Shown here piece after piece: positions 53,075 through 63,840 of a stretch of 64,000 nucleotides of DNA; within the stretch, counting starts at the first letter, position 1, and every line of letters starts with the position of its first letter. Where the stretch lies: the NCBI GenBank assembly GCA_910583775.1, contig CAJTYD010000001.1, positions 91,628 through 155,627 on the forward strand, in the 5' to 3' direction. Below the pieces are notes generated by a model. That model did not search any database. It was not told the origin of the DNA and saw nothing but the letters and a program-made list of their open reading frames with translations. A program made the translations under genes and the position numbers. Origin of the DNA: an uncultured Muribaculaceae bacterium. Its GTDB lineage: Bacteria; Bacteroidota; Bacteroidia; Bacteroidales; Muribaculaceae.

Positions 53075-54460
53075 TCAAACCTTCACGGAATCGATCTCCC
53101 TGGCTACATTGGCGAGAGATTCCTCCTCCGTGGCGAGTTCCTCGCGGTCCTTGCGCTCAATGCCGTCGTAGGTGCTGTCTTCCCTGATCTTATGCTCCTC
53201 CCCTTTTTCCTGAGCCATAGCTATGAACAGGGCGGAAAGAAGGGTGAACACGTATGCCTGGATAAAACTTACCAGCACATCGAGAGCAAGCATGAAGAGG
53301 GTGAAAAGAACAGATATCACTGTTGCTCCTCCGGCAACCGCCGCGCCGAACGCCGCGAAGATAAAGATCAGAAGAGTCAGGGTGATCACGATAATATGGC
53401 CGCCCATCATGTTGGCGAAAAGACGGACACACAAGGCCGCCGGTTTCGTGAAGATTCCGAAAACCTCGATCAGCTGCATGATAGGAAGCGGACATTTCAG
53501 CCAGATCGGTACGTCCGGCCAGAAAATCTCCTTCCAGTAATGTTTTGTGCCGAAGATATTGGTAACGATGAAGGTCATGACCGCAAGAACCAGAGTCACG
53601 GCGATATTGCCCGTAAGGTTGGCGCCGCCGGGGAAAATGACGATCAGGCCAACAAGATTCATCGTCAGGATAAAGAAGAAACACGTCAGAAGATAAGGTC
53701 CGAATTTTCGGGCGCCGGTTCCGAGGGTACTCTTGATAGTATCGTAATACACAAAGGAAACGAGCAGTTCGAAGAATCCCATGCCCTTGCGGGGAGCGCG
53801 AAGGCCCCGGCGGCGATAATACCTGACAAGCGACATTACAATCGTCGTGACAAGAATTGCGGCTATGAAAAGGGCAAGGACATTTTTTGTGATCGAGATG
53901 TCAAGAGGTCGGTATTCACGATAATAGTAACCGTCAGTGTCGCCGTGCCCATGAACATATACATACCCGTCGACCACAGGATCTCCTTCGTTTACGTTCG
54001 AAGACTTCCTAATATCGGCGGCTTTCGCCATCACCTCAGTCTCTTCGGCCTCCGAAAGAGGGAAGATCTGGACGATCTTGTCTTTGTGAGTGCTCACATG
54101 GGCAATCACAAACTGATATTTCCTGCCATCCCTCTCTATGGTCTTGACAACAGGAATAAGCTCCTTCTTCTCCTTTCCGGTCTTCTCATCCTTGATCACG
54201 ACGACATCGGTGAGACCATCGGAACTGAAGCAGAACCATTTTCCATCCTCGGCCCTTACGATTACGGGTAAAGGGATTCTGTAGACATGACTGAAAGGAA
54301 CCTCCCAGCCATATCCGTCGCCGAGATGCTCGAATATAATTTCCTTAACATCGAGATTCTCGTTTTCCTCCTTGTCCGATTCGCCGGAAGCCTTGATTGA
54401 AAAGGGCGATACCATCAGAAGTGTCAGAAGAAACGCCAATATGGAATATCTTTTCGACAT
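53075..54460 (-). CDS. atpB: ATP synthase F0 subunit a with long exported N-terminal domain
   Basis: A 461-residue subunit. Residues 1-25 look like a signal sequence, followed by about 175 acidic, soluble residues predicted to lie in the periplasm; this extension is seen in Bacteroidota AtpB. The channel domain occupies about 200-430, with the essential arginine in ALCVRLFANMMGGHI (about 350). The C-terminal tail is short and charged. It starts 20 bp after atpC. The Bacteroides operon usually has a small extra gene between atpC and atpB; none is visible here. Confidence 0.94.
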   Translation of the reverse strand: MSKRYSILAFLLTLLMVSPFSIKASGESDKEENENLDVKEIIFEHLGDGYGWEVPFSHVYRIPLPVIVRAEDGKWFCFSSDGLTDVVVIKDEKTGKEKKELIPVVKTIERDGRKYQFVIAHVSTHKDKIVQIFPLSEAEETEVMAKAADIRKSSNVNEGDPVVDGYVYVHGHGDTDGYYYREYRPLDISITKNVLALFIAAILVTTIVMSLVRYYRRRGLRAPRKGMGFFELLVSFVYYDTIKSTLGTGARKFGPYLLTCFFFILTMNLVGLIVIFPGGANLTGNIAVTLVLAVMTFIVTNIFGTKHYWKEIFWPDVPIWLKCPLPIMQLIEVFGIFTKPAALCVRLFANMMGGHIIVITLTLLIFIFAAFGAAVAGGATVISVLFTLFMLALDVLVSFIQAYVFTLLSALFIAMAQEKGEEHKIREDSTYDGIERKDREELATEEESLANVAREIDSVKV

Positions 54461-54480
54461 GTTCTCTATCTGTTACTGAA

Positions 54481-54717
54481 TCAATAAATGCACACTGAAA
54501 TCACATTATGATTGACATCGGCGATTCCACCTTCGATCGGTAGACTCTTCTCCTCCCCCTCGGGAGTGGTATACTTCACCTCGCCCTTGACAAGCACGGA
54601 AATCAACGCCGCATGGTTCTTCAACACTGTGAAAGAGCCAAGCTCGCCGGGAAGGGTGACGGAATCAGCCTCCCCTTTGAATGTAGTTTCGTATGCCGAT
54701 ATGATTTCAAGTTTCAT
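54481..54717 (-). CDS. atpC: ATP synthase F1 subunit epsilon (short form)
   Basis: A 78-residue protein consisting only of the N-terminal beta-sandwich domain (EADSVTLPGELGSFTVLKNH, then IEGGIADVNHNVISVCIY). The C-terminal helical hairpin that inhibits ATP hydrolysis in E. coli is absent, as in other Bacteroidota, so inhibition by that route is not expected. 38 bp after atpD. Confidence 0.92.
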   Translation of the reverse strand: MKLEIISAYETTFKGEADSVTLPGELGSFTVLKNHAALISVLVKGEVKYTTPEGEEKSLPIEGGIADVNHNVISVCIY

Positions 54718-54755
54718 TTCCTGTTCAGATAATTAAAATTTCAAAATAAGGGAGT

Positions 54756-56264
<1,509 letters not shown>

Positions 56265-56285
56265 TTATTCTTTTCTTAGTATTTA

Positions 56286-57365
56286 TTAGAAATGCCATCC
56301 AAACGCTACACACAATGTCATCAGCAGAAGGTTAGCCAATGAGAACGGCATAAGGTATTTCCACTCGAATGCGAGCATCTGGTCGATTCTGACACGCGGG
56401 AAGGTCCATTTGAACCAGATGATCACGTATGAGATAAAGAACGCCTTCGCCAGGAACCAGACGGGTGACGGGATGTAGTCCATAACCATGTTGAAGCCGT
56501 CCCATCCGGGTATGTGAAGTGGCATCCAGCCGCCAAGGAACATCAGCGAAGCGATACCCGACACAATGAAGAGGTTCAGATATTCCGCAAGATAGAAGAA
56601 TCCGAAATGAATACCGGAATACTCCGTATGATATCCTGCGGTAAGCTCGTGCTCGGCCTCCGGGAGGTCGAAAGGACCACGGTTAGTCTCCGCGGTCGCA
56701 GCGATGACATAAATGATGAAGGCTATTATTGCCGGAACGTGGCCTCTGAAGATGAACCACATCGAATTCTGCTCGGAAACCAGAGCGGAAATATCCATCG
56801 TGCCGGCGAAAACGCAGATCGTGATGATCGAAAGGCCAAGAGATATCTCATAACTGATCATCTGCGCGCCGCTTCGCATGGCGCCGATAAGAGTATATTT
56901 ATTGTTACTTGACCATCCTGCAAGCAGAATTCCGAGAACTCCGACAGATGAAACGGCAAGCACGAAGAATATGCCGATGTTCCAGTCGATTATCTGAAGA
57001 CCGTTTCCCCAGGGAAGACACGCAAGCATCACGACCGAGGAAGTGATCACCAGATAGGGAGCGAGTTTAAACAGGAAGCGGTCGGTTCCCTTAAGGCAAA
57101 TAAGCTCTTTGACGAGGATCTTGAACATATCGGCGAATACCTGCAGCAAGCCCCATTTTCCGACACGCATCGGGCCCAGACGGCACTGGAACCAGGCGCA
57201 AAGCTTTCGCTCGTAGAGAATATAGAAAAGGGCAAGTACGGTATAGACCAGAAGTACAAGTACCCCTATTATCACACATTCGATTACAATTCCCAGCCAC
57301 TCAGGCATCCCTGTGCCCAAAAGGAAGGAATTGAACGCGGATGTCCATTTTCCGAAATCAAACAT
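56286..57365 (-). CDS. nuoH: NADH-quinone oxidoreductase subunit H
   Basis: A 359-residue membrane subunit that forms the quinone access chamber. YILYERKLCAWFQCRLGPMR (about 48-67) is the conserved loop, with DLPEAEHELTAGYHTEYSG (about 234) carrying the functional glutamates. FKWTFPRVRIDQML near 317 is diagnostic. It lies 44 bp after nuoCD and directly before atpD. Confidence 0.96.
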   Translation of the reverse strand: MFDFGKWTSAFNSFLLGTGMPEWLGIVIECVIIGVLVLLVYTVLALFYILYERKLCAWFQCRLGPMRVGKWGLLQVFADMFKILVKELICLKGTDRFLFKLAPYLVITSSVVMLACLPWGNGLQIIDWNIGIFFVLAVSSVGVLGILLAGWSSNNKYTLIGAMRSGAQMISYEISLGLSIITICVFAGTMDISALVSEQNSMWFIFRGHVPAIIAFIIYVIAATAETNRGPFDLPEAEHELTAGYHTEYSGIHFGFFYLAEYLNLFIVSGIASLMFLGGWMPLHIPGWDGFNMVMDYIPSPVWFLAKAFFISYVIIWFKWTFPRVRIDQMLAFEWKYLMPFSLANLLLMTLCVAFGWHF

Positions 57366-57409
57366 ATTGGTTTAATTCTATTTTGTATTTTACTGTATTT
57401 CTATCTGAA

Positions 57410-59041
57410 CTATCTGTCGATATCGGGAATCACGAAATCAAGCGCCGCGCCGATGGTGATCAGGTCGGCGATCATATAACCCGAGCAAGTGAGATCCATA
57501 ACCCCGACAAGGTTGAAGCAGGGGCTCTGGAAATGCACGCGATAGGGATTCTTCTCGCCTGTCGACTCGATGTAGACGCCGAAAGTTCCGCGGCTCGCCT
57601 CCACCTGCTGATACCATCTCCCTGCAGGAAGCTTGATGATCTTGGGCACCTGGGCGCGGATATCGCCTTCAGGTATATTGTCGACAAGCTGGGCAAGGAT
57701 CCTGCAGCTCTGTTCGATCTCCTTCATTCTCACCATATAGCGGGAATAGGAATCGCAGCCGTCGAGAAGAACCTCGTCGAAGTCGAGTTCGCTGTAGATC
57801 GAATAAGGATGCTTCTTGCGGCAGTCGCAGCTCCAGTTGGAGCCGCGTCCGCTCGGACCGGTTATGGCGTAGTTGATCGCATCCTCTTTCTTGAGAAGAC
57901 CTACATTCTTCAGACGGTTCTTGGCGATAAGGTTATTCGAGAATACGGTATGATATTCTTTAAGACGCTCGGGCATTATCTCGATAAGATGCTTCACGTC
58001 TTTCTGGAAATCCGGGTGAAGGTCGGCTATCACTCCGCCGATCACATTGTAGTTCATCGACATACGCGCGCCGCAGGTCTTCTCGAAGATGTCGAGCACC
58101 ATCTCGCGCTCGCGGAATCCGTAGAAGAACGCGGTGGTGGCGCCGAGATCCATGGCCGTACATCCGAATGAAAGAAGATGAGAGGATATACGCATCAGCT
58201 CGTCCATCATCACGCGAATAACCTCAGCGCGGCGAGGCACCTCGATTCCGAGAGCCTTCTCTATGCACATACATAGGCAGTGGCGGTTCTGGTGAGCCGA
58301 CATATAATCCATACGGTCGGTGAAATGAAGGATCTGAGGATATGTGAGGCCTTCGGTGAGTTTCTCGATTCCACGATGGATGTAGCCGGAAACAACGTCA
58401 ACCTTCTTCACGGTCTCGCCGTCGATAGAAGCACGGAAACGCATCACGCCGTGTGTAGACGGATGCTGCGGGCCGATGTTGACAACATATTCCTCCTCGT
58501 CGAAAACCTTCCCGGGTTTCTCTACGATCTTGCCGTTTTCATCCTCAATATACGTCCGGGTGTCATCTTCGTTTGTCTCCTCGTCCATGCGGATGGGATT
58601 GATCTCCGGGTTGGCGTCGTAATCCTTGCGCAGGGGGTGTCCCACCCAGTCGTTGCGAAGGAAGAAGCGGCGCATGTCGGGATGGTTGATGAACTTGATG
58701 CCGAACATGTCGTAAACCTCGCGCTCCTGGAAATTTGCCACTTTCCAGAGGTCGCTGACGCTGTGGATATAGGCGTCATCGCGATTTTCGGCTTCCACCT
58801 TCACGCTGATGACATTCCAGTTATGGGAGGTGGAAGTGAGATAATACATCACGCCGATGGTCTCCTTCCAGTCGACTCCGACTACAGCGGAGAGAACATC
58901 GAAATCAAGATCACGGTTCTCCTTGAGCTGTCTGGCCAAAGGATACCAACTCTTTTCAGGCACATTCACCTGAAGGCACTCCCCCTCTTCGAAGGTTGCC
59001 TCCGGGCAAATCTTACCGATAATATCTTTTATGTCGCTCAT
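57410..59041 (-). CDS. nuoCD: NADH-quinone oxidoreductase fused subunits C and D
   Basis: A 543-residue fusion. Residues about 1-150 are NuoC-like (REVYDMFGIKFINHPDMRRF). A roughly 40-residue linker leads to NuoD, which starts YVVNIGPQHPSTHGVMRF (about 187, the quinone-site His). It has GYIHRGIEKLTEGLTYPQ and ends CSGYMIADLITIGAALDFV. Fusion of C and D is common in Bacteroidota and Enterobacteria. 29 bp after nuoB. No NuoE, F or G is present anywhere in the window. Confidence 0.96.
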   Translation of the reverse strand: MSDIKDIIGKICPEATFEEGECLQVNVPEKSWYPLARQLKENRDLDFDVLSAVVGVDWKETIGVMYYLTSTSHNWNVISVKVEAENRDDAYIHSVSDLWKVANFQEREVYDMFGIKFINHPDMRRFFLRNDWVGHPLRKDYDANPEINPIRMDEETNEDDTRTYIEDENGKIVEKPGKVFDEEEYVVNIGPQHPSTHGVMRFRASIDGETVKKVDVVSGYIHRGIEKLTEGLTYPQILHFTDRMDYMSAHQNRHCLCMCIEKALGIEVPRRAEVIRVMMDELMRISSHLLSFGCTAMDLGATTAFFYGFREREMVLDIFEKTCGARMSMNYNVIGGVIADLHPDFQKDVKHLIEIMPERLKEYHTVFSNNLIAKNRLKNVGLLKKEDAINYAITGPSGRGSNWSCDCRKKHPYSIYSELDFDEVLLDGCDSYSRYMVRMKEIEQSCRILAQLVDNIPEGDIRAQVPKIIKLPAGRWYQQVEASRGTFGVYIESTGEKNPYRVHFQSPCFNLVGVMDLTCSGYMIADLITIGAALDFVIPDIDR

Positions 59042-59070
59042 GAATTAATTCGATTATAAAAATTACGGCA

Positions 59071-59685
59071 TCAGCCTATCTCACCCCTCTCCTCGGGATG
59101 CTCGTTGAAAAATTCCTCGATTTTCTCCTTTCTGTTTACGCCGCCGAAGAATTTCTGCACCTTGATCTTGCGCTGAAGCTGCATAAGGCCATAGAACATT
59201 GCTTCCGGGCGCGGAGGGCAACCGGGGATAAACACATCGACCGGAAGGATCTTCTCCACTCCGGGCACAACGCAATACGAATTTTTAAACGGGCCTCCGG
59301 AAACGGCACACCCTCCGCAGGCAATCACGTAGCGGGGCTCGGCGAGCTGCTCATACAGACGGCGCAAAACCGGAGCCATACGGTGAACGATCGTTCCCTG
59401 AACCATTATATAGTCGGCCTGACGGGGTGAGTTTCGGGCAACTTCGAAGCCGAAGCGCGCCATATCGTAGCGGGCGGCGCCAAGACTCATGAATTCGATG
59501 GCGCAGCAACTGGTGCCGAAGCAGAGTGGCCATAGTGAGTTGGAGATACCCCAGTTGATCAGTTCGTCGAATTTACCTACCAATACATTGGCGCCGGTAG
59601 CGTTGAGCTCCTCTACAAGTTTGTCGATATACTCGTTGTCCTTGAAGTCCTCACGCTTCATGCTTTTAATCTTGTCTATTCCCAT
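59071..59685 (-). CDS. nuoB: NADH-quinone oxidoreductase subunit B
   Basis: From the ATG at 59685 this is a 204-residue N2-cluster subunit. Cluster ligands are in CFGTSCCAIEFM, CGGCAVSGGPF and FIPGCPPRPEA. This start is preceded at about 7 bp by GGAG, an unusually clear Shine-Dalgarno for this genome type. The earlier in-frame ATG at 59754 would extend 69 bp into nuoA and is rejected. It overlaps nuoA by 10 bp. Confidence 0.95.
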   Translation of the reverse strand: MGIDKIKSMKREDFKDNEYIDKLVEELNATGANVLVGKFDELINWGISNSLWPLCFGTSCCAIEFMSLGAARYDMARFGFEVARNSPRQADYIMVQGTIVHRMAPVLRRLYEQLAEPRYVIACGGCAVSGGPFKNSYCVVPGVEKILPVDVFIPGCPPRPEAMFYGLMQLQRKIKVQKFFGGVNRKEKIEEFFNEHPEERGEIG

Positions 59686-60047
59686 TTCAGAGCTCCTTTC
59701 TTCCAGGCATACGCCAGACCCATGATTAGAACAAACATAAAGATACCGATACAAAGAATTCCTTTCGGACCCATGCCGTTCATAACTACCGACCAGGGAT
59801 AAAGGAAAACAGTCTCGACATCAAAAAGCAAAAACAGAATGGCAAAAATATAATATCCCGATTTGAACTGAATCATTGATTCACCTCGCGTCGGGATGCC
59901 GCATTCGTAAGGTTCTGACTTCTTGACAGAAAAAGACCTTGGAGAAATCCATTTCGCAATCAGCAGGGCCGCAAAGACAAGGCCGATTCCGGTAAGAACC
60001 GCCGTGATTGACAACGCGCCATTGCTTATCTCCAGCAATACATTCAT
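59676..60047 (-). CDS. nuoA: NADH-quinone oxidoreductase subunit A
   Basis: A 123-residue membrane subunit with three helices. The loop after helix 1 contains KKSEPYECGIPTRGESMIQF (about 43-62) with the conserved cysteine region, then YYIFAILFLLFDVETVFLYPW. First gene of the whole nuo-atp transcription unit, about 66 nt from the predicted transcription start. Confidence 0.94.
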   Translation of the reverse strand: MNVLLEISNGALSITAVLTGIGLVFAALLIAKWISPRSFSVKKSEPYECGIPTRGESMIQFKSGYYIFAILFLLFDVETVFLYPWSVVMNGMGPKGILCIGIFMFVLIMGLAYAWKKGALKWE

Positions 60048-60119
60048 ATATCCTTATTATTTAAACAGTTATTCGTGTTTTATGTTAGTTTCATGGTGTT
60101 ATTACCCTCAACAATACCG

Positions 60120-60151
60120 CAAAGTTATTCAAAATTTCTTAATCAAACAAA
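60120..60151 (-). promoter_or_regulatory. Bacteroidales-type promoter of the nuo-atp operon
   Basis: Minus-strand TTTG (60148-60151) and TAACTTTG (60120-60127), 20 bp apart, match the -33/-7 consensus fully. Transcription would start near 60113. Confidence 0.7.
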
Positions 60152-60257
60152 TCAATTTACCCTGTTTTGCAACAATTCAGTAACATTTATAGCCCTTTTG
60201 TCTATTCCGGCCGACATAGACTGATTCTTAAAAACGCCCGCTTCTGCCTTCCGGATA

Positions 60258-60292
60258 CAAAAACGGCGACGACCCCTGCAGGATCATCGCCG
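60258..60292 (-). terminator. Intrinsic terminator of the TonB receptor/lipoprotein operon
   Basis: On the minus strand CGGCGATGA (60284-60292) pairs with TCGTCGCCG (60264-60272), one G-T pair, loop containing the CCTGCAGG palindrome, and is followed by TTTTTG. It is about 25 bp past the lipoprotein stop. Confidence 0.85.
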
Positions 60293-60316
60293 CCTTATTA
60301 TTTATAAGGTTTTCCC

Positions 60317-61216
60317 TTATTTGTCGGTACCCGGTACTGTCAGCAGAATGTAACTTCCGTCGAAAGCGCCGTTATATTTTCCGGCAACACTGAAATTGCA
60401 TGTTGCCTGCGTCAGATTCTGGCCCTGAATGATGAATTCAATGTTATCAAACGGGAAATTCGGGTTCTCCTGAAGCTGGCCACCCTCGGAATACTTTGCG
60501 ACGACGTTATTGCCTCTTATCACTATAGCGTGAGGCTGGAAGTCGACACTGAGGTTCTCAAGCACAAGATTAAGCTTAGGCATCTGGGCAGCGAACTGAG
60601 CATCATAGATGACCATAGTGGCCTTCTTGTCCTTTGAGTTCAGTATAACACGGTATCCTATGCCCTTATTCTCCTCACCCGAGTCGTTGAAGCTCGTGTG
60701 TGTAGTCCCGGAGAAGAGCATGTCGGACCAGATCGTGCGTACAAGATAGTTGCCGCCGATAGTGTAGCGGGTCACGACATACAACCCCCCGTAAGGAATC
60801 GTCTGGTTGGCGATGCCCGGGATATCGGAATACTCCTGAGGAACCTGATAGGCGCTGTAGGCCATCGTAAGGTTGTCGACGGAAATATCAGACATGAGTG
60901 TGCTCTTGGTGTCGACCGTAATATTCATAAGTGAGTTCTGTGAGGCGGCCAATGCCTGAGTGCTGAATGAGGTCACTCCAACCTTCGAAGGAAGGTTTTC
61001 GGCCGACATCGAAACCGTCGAGTTATTGTAGTCTAAACCGAATTTGTAGATTCCGGCCTCGACCGAAACCTCGCCCGAAGGAGCGCCCGTGGGCGATACC
61101 TCGGTGATGTAGTTAAACGACTGAGTCGTGAATGTCTGGGTGTTGGTGCCCTCCTTGTCGCAGGAAGCGAGCAACAATGCGGCGGATGCAGCCGCGAATA
61201 AAATCTGTTTCTTCAT
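60317..61216 (-). CDS. Surface lipoprotein partner of a TonB-dependent receptor
   Basis: A 299-residue protein with a lipoprotein signal (ILFAAASAALLLASC, lipobox LASC, Cys about 19). The mature part is a Thr/Ser/Asn-rich beta-type domain with no family I recognise. It lies 28 bp after the TonB-dependent receptor gene and is followed by the terminator at 60258-60292. Likely anchored in the outer membrane and helping the receptor take up its substrate. It does not look like SusD. Confidence 0.7.
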   Translation of the reverse strand: MKKQILFAAASAALLLASCDKEGTNTQTFTTQSFNYITEVSPTGAPSGEVSVEAGIYKFGLDYNNSTVSMSAENLPSKVGVTSFSTQALAASQNSLMNITVDTKSTLMSDISVDNLTMAYSAYQVPQEYSDIPGIANQTIPYGGLYVVTRYTIGGNYLVRTIWSDMLFSGTTHTSFNDSGEENKGIGYRVILNSKDKKATMVIYDAQFAAQMPKLNLVLENLSVDFQPHAIVIRGNNVVAKYSEGGQLQENPNFPFDNIEFIIQGQNLTQATCNFSVAGKYNGAFDGSYILLTVPGTDK

Positions 61217-61244
61217 TTTATTAATTCTAATATTTATTTTCAGT

Positions 61245-63473
61245 TTATCTGTTGTTTCCTATTGTAAAGCGCAAGGTGACGCCGAGCTGCCAGGGACGTC
61301 CTCTCTGGAGGAACTCGTTGCCCATCGACATGAAATAGAACGTGTGGTATCTGGTGCCGGTCAGATTCTTGCCCCATAGCTGAAGAGTCCAGTCCTTCCC
61401 CTGTGCGGTGATCGAAGATCCGAGCAAAAAATAGAATGGTTGGGATTGTGTGTTTTCCTCATTCCAGTATATCTTGCCTGTACCACGCAGGTTGACATCA
61501 AACGTTATATTTCTTACAAATCCATTCCCCGTCGGGACATAAGCCAGTCCCTGCAGAAAAAGAGTGTTCGAAGGCACGTATGGCAGTTTCTTGCCCTTGA
61601 AGTTCCGGATACCGTTGCTGAATTTTATGAATTCGGCGTTTGTATGTCCGTACGAAAGATTAAACGAAAAATTACGGTTAATATTGTAGTTTACGCTTAT
61701 TTCTCCGCCGAAACTTCGCGTTCTGCCGGCATTGGTCATGATTCGGCCCGTCGTGGTGCCGTCGGGAAACATCGTCAGCTGCTGGTCGCGACAGTCGATA
61801 TAGAAGGCAGAAGCCTCGAGATTCATTTTTCCCTGAAGAAACGACAGATGGGTGCCTATCTCATAGTTCCAGCTGTACTCCGGTTTATAACCCACGATCC
61901 TGTCGACGTCGTAGGTGCTTCCTATCCCCATGATGTTCATGACTCGCTGCTGCAGGACGTCGCTGAACATCTGGGTGTTGAAACCGCCCGACTTGTAGCC
62001 TTTTGAAACGGTGGCGTAAATGTTTCTTTCATTGTTATCGTCCAGACGGTAAAGCACCGACACGCGAGGCATCCATGTGAAATAATCCCTGTGCAGCTTC
62101 CCGTGGTCGTCGATATTGACGTCAACATTACGGTATGGTGACAGCTTGCCGTCTTCCCCTCGTCTGAATATCTGATAACCGGTGGAACAGAAACTGCGGT
62201 AATCAAGTTCCGAACGCTCGTAATCAAGACGGATTCCCGCCGTGAAACGCCAGCGGTAAAGTTCATATACCGACTCATGATAGAGGGCGATGCCGTAGGT
62301 AGGGATCTTGAAATCGCTGTTAAGCGCAAATTCACGGCTGTTCCAGGAAATAGGGAAAGAGGGATTGGCATCGTTGCGGTGAGACTCGATAAGGCTCTCT
62401 ATTCCTTTGTCCTTGAATGTAACGGGAGCCTTCATGTCGAGATGCTTGTAGAATCCGAATAAGCCGCCGAGCCAGCGGTAAGCTCCGTCAGCAGTCGCTC
62501 CGCGAACCACCACATCCTCCGTGACGGAAGTCTCCTTCTGCCTCTGCGTCAATGTGAAATAAGGCAGGGGGAGAAAATCCTGGTCAAGAGTCATGTTGTC
62601 GTCAAGATGCTGAACACTCGTTATCGACGTCAGATTCCAGCCGTTGCCCTTATAATTCACCGTGACGCCGTCGTTAATGGTAAAACGGCGGTAGAAACAG
62701 GTATCGTTATAGTTAATTTCTCCGGTTTCTATATATTCATAGGGATAGCCCCCCTGTCTGAGCAACGAACCTGAAAGCACATTCTGAATATAGACCGAAG
62801 GAGAGACCCTCCAGTTTGCCTTCCACCTCAGGCCGCCGCTCCGCTCCTTGTCAAGGAGCTTGCCCGTATGCTGATTCCGGAAGAAACCGCCGAGATAAGA
62901 AAAATTGCCTGTAACCGACGATGCGAAGACATCGCTGAATTTATGGTACCAGCCTACCGACGCCTTATAATCGTTTCCCTTTCCTCCCTGAGCCATTATC
63001 CTCCAGCCCTGCCAGCGCATCGGCGACAGAGTGGTGATGCTGATGAGACCGCCCATGGTGTTGCGGCCGAACAGTGTCGACTGCGGCCCCCTTAGCATTT
63101 CCACTGAAGCTATGTCAGCAAGATCGAAATCGTATGTATTCTTATTAAGAAAAGGAACATTGTCTATGCTAAGCCCCACCGCCGGCTGATCCATTCTCGC
63201 ACCTATTCCTCTCACATAAATTGAGGATGTGATGCGCGAGCCGTAATCAGGCATAAAGAAATTAGGGACAACATCGGAAATACCCTTAAGTGCGACGGTG
63301 TTCAACTCATCGAGAGCCTTCGTGCTGATCGTAGTCGAAGACACAGCATCGTTCCAGAGTCGGGAATTCTGTTTGATAGCCACGACATTGACCTCCTCCA
63401 GCTCCCTGCCTACAGTGTCGGGAACCGAAGAAACAGCCATTGTCAGAGTCAATGCAGTAGTGATTAAAGCCAT
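61245..63473 (-). CDS. TonB-dependent outer-membrane receptor
   Basis: A 742-residue receptor. After a signal segment (residues 1-20) comes the plug domain (about 40-160) with SSIYVRGIGARMDQPAVGLS, VEMLRGPQSTLFGRNTMGG. The rest is a beta-barrel rich in alternating aromatic strands that ends FTIGNNR. There is no N-terminal carboxypeptidase-like domain of SusC type, which suggests a siderophore, heme, cobalamin or metal-type receptor rather than a glycan importer. It pairs with the downstream lipoprotein. Substrate is not identified. Confidence 0.87.
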   Translation of the reverse strand: MALITTALTLTMAVSSVPDTVGRELEEVNVVAIKQNSRLWNDAVSSTTISTKALDELNTVALKGISDVVPNFFMPDYGSRITSSIYVRGIGARMDQPAVGLSIDNVPFLNKNTYDFDLADIASVEMLRGPQSTLFGRNTMGGLISITTLSPMRWQGWRIMAQGGKGNDYKASVGWYHKFSDVFASSVTGNFSYLGGFFRNQHTGKLLDKERSGGLRWKANWRVSPSVYIQNVLSGSLLRQGGYPYEYIETGEINYNDTCFYRRFTINDGVTVNYKGNGWNLTSITSVQHLDDNMTLDQDFLPLPYFTLTQRQKETSVTEDVVVRGATADGAYRWLGGLFGFYKHLDMKAPVTFKDKGIESLIESHRNDANPSFPISWNSREFALNSDFKIPTYGIALYHESVYELYRWRFTAGIRLDYERSELDYRSFCSTGYQIFRRGEDGKLSPYRNVDVNIDDHGKLHRDYFTWMPRVSVLYRLDDNNERNIYATVSKGYKSGGFNTQMFSDVLQQRVMNIMGIGSTYDVDRIVGYKPEYSWNYEIGTHLSFLQGKMNLEASAFYIDCRDQQLTMFPDGTTTGRIMTNAGRTRSFGGEISVNYNINRNFSFNLSYGHTNAEFIKFSNGIRNFKGKKLPYVPSNTLFLQGLAYVPTGNGFVRNITFDVNLRGTGKIYWNEENTQSQPFYFLLGSSITAQGKDWTLQLWGKNLTGTRYHTFYFMSMGNEFLQRGRPWQLGVTLRFTIGNNR

Positions 63474-63500
63474 ATTTTTTAATAAACCGCTTCTTGATTA

Positions 63501-63532
63501 CAAAATTAGAATTCTCTCCTCTTTCCGGCAAT
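63501..63532 (-). promoter_or_regulatory. Promoter of the TonB receptor operon
   Basis: Minus-strand TAATTTTG (63501-63508) matches TAnnTTTG. At a 20-bp spacing the -33 position reads ATTG (63529-63532), three of four. Start codon is at 63473. Confidence 0.5.
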
Positions 63533-63607
63533 CCCCATTTATTATGATTTGTCACTCCTCCCCGTCGAAGCACCCCTTATCCCCCTTTCCAAAAATCTTT
63601 GCTCCAT

Positions 63608-63802
63608 TTCTATTAGCCATCAAAACAACCATCCCCAAAAAAATCCTTGCTCCATTTCTATTAGCCATCAAATTCTATTAGCCATCAAAACAACACTCCC
63701 CCAAAAAATCCTTGCTCCATTTCTATTAGCCATCAAATTCTATTAGCCATCAAAACAACACTCCCCCAAAAAATCCTTGCTCCATTTCTATTAGCCATCA
63801 AA
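63608..63802. repeat. Regular 48/17-bp alternating tandem repeat
   Basis: TTCTATTAGCCATCAAA occurs six times, starting at 63608, 63656, 63673, 63721, 63738 and 63786, giving spacings 48, 17, 48, 17, 48 bp. The 48-bp steps also carry ACAACACTCCCCC or ACAACCATCC followed by an A-rich run, CC and TTGCTCCA. This amounts to a 65-bp higher-order unit present about twice plus ends. No gene is supported in the 63474-64000 stretch. Confidence 0.85.
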
Positions 63803-63812
63803 ACAACCATCC

Positions 63813-63840
63813 AAAAAAAATAAGAGGTTGCAATCTCTTT
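63813..63840 (-). terminator. Intrinsic terminator of a minus-strand gene beyond the right edge
   Basis: On the minus strand AAGAG (63835-63839) and CTCTT (63822-63826) form a short stem with an 8-base loop, followed by ATTTTTTTTGG. The gene it would serve is not in the window. Confidence 0.6.

Noticed and set aside
59686..59754. Upstream start for nuoB
   Set aside because: It would add 23 residues inside nuoA; the ATG at 59685 has a GGAG site and gives the usual start.
60048..60316. tRNA or small RNA gene between nuoA and the lipoprotein gene
   Set aside because: No T-loop or acceptor-stem pattern; the region is explained by the nuo promoter and the terminator.
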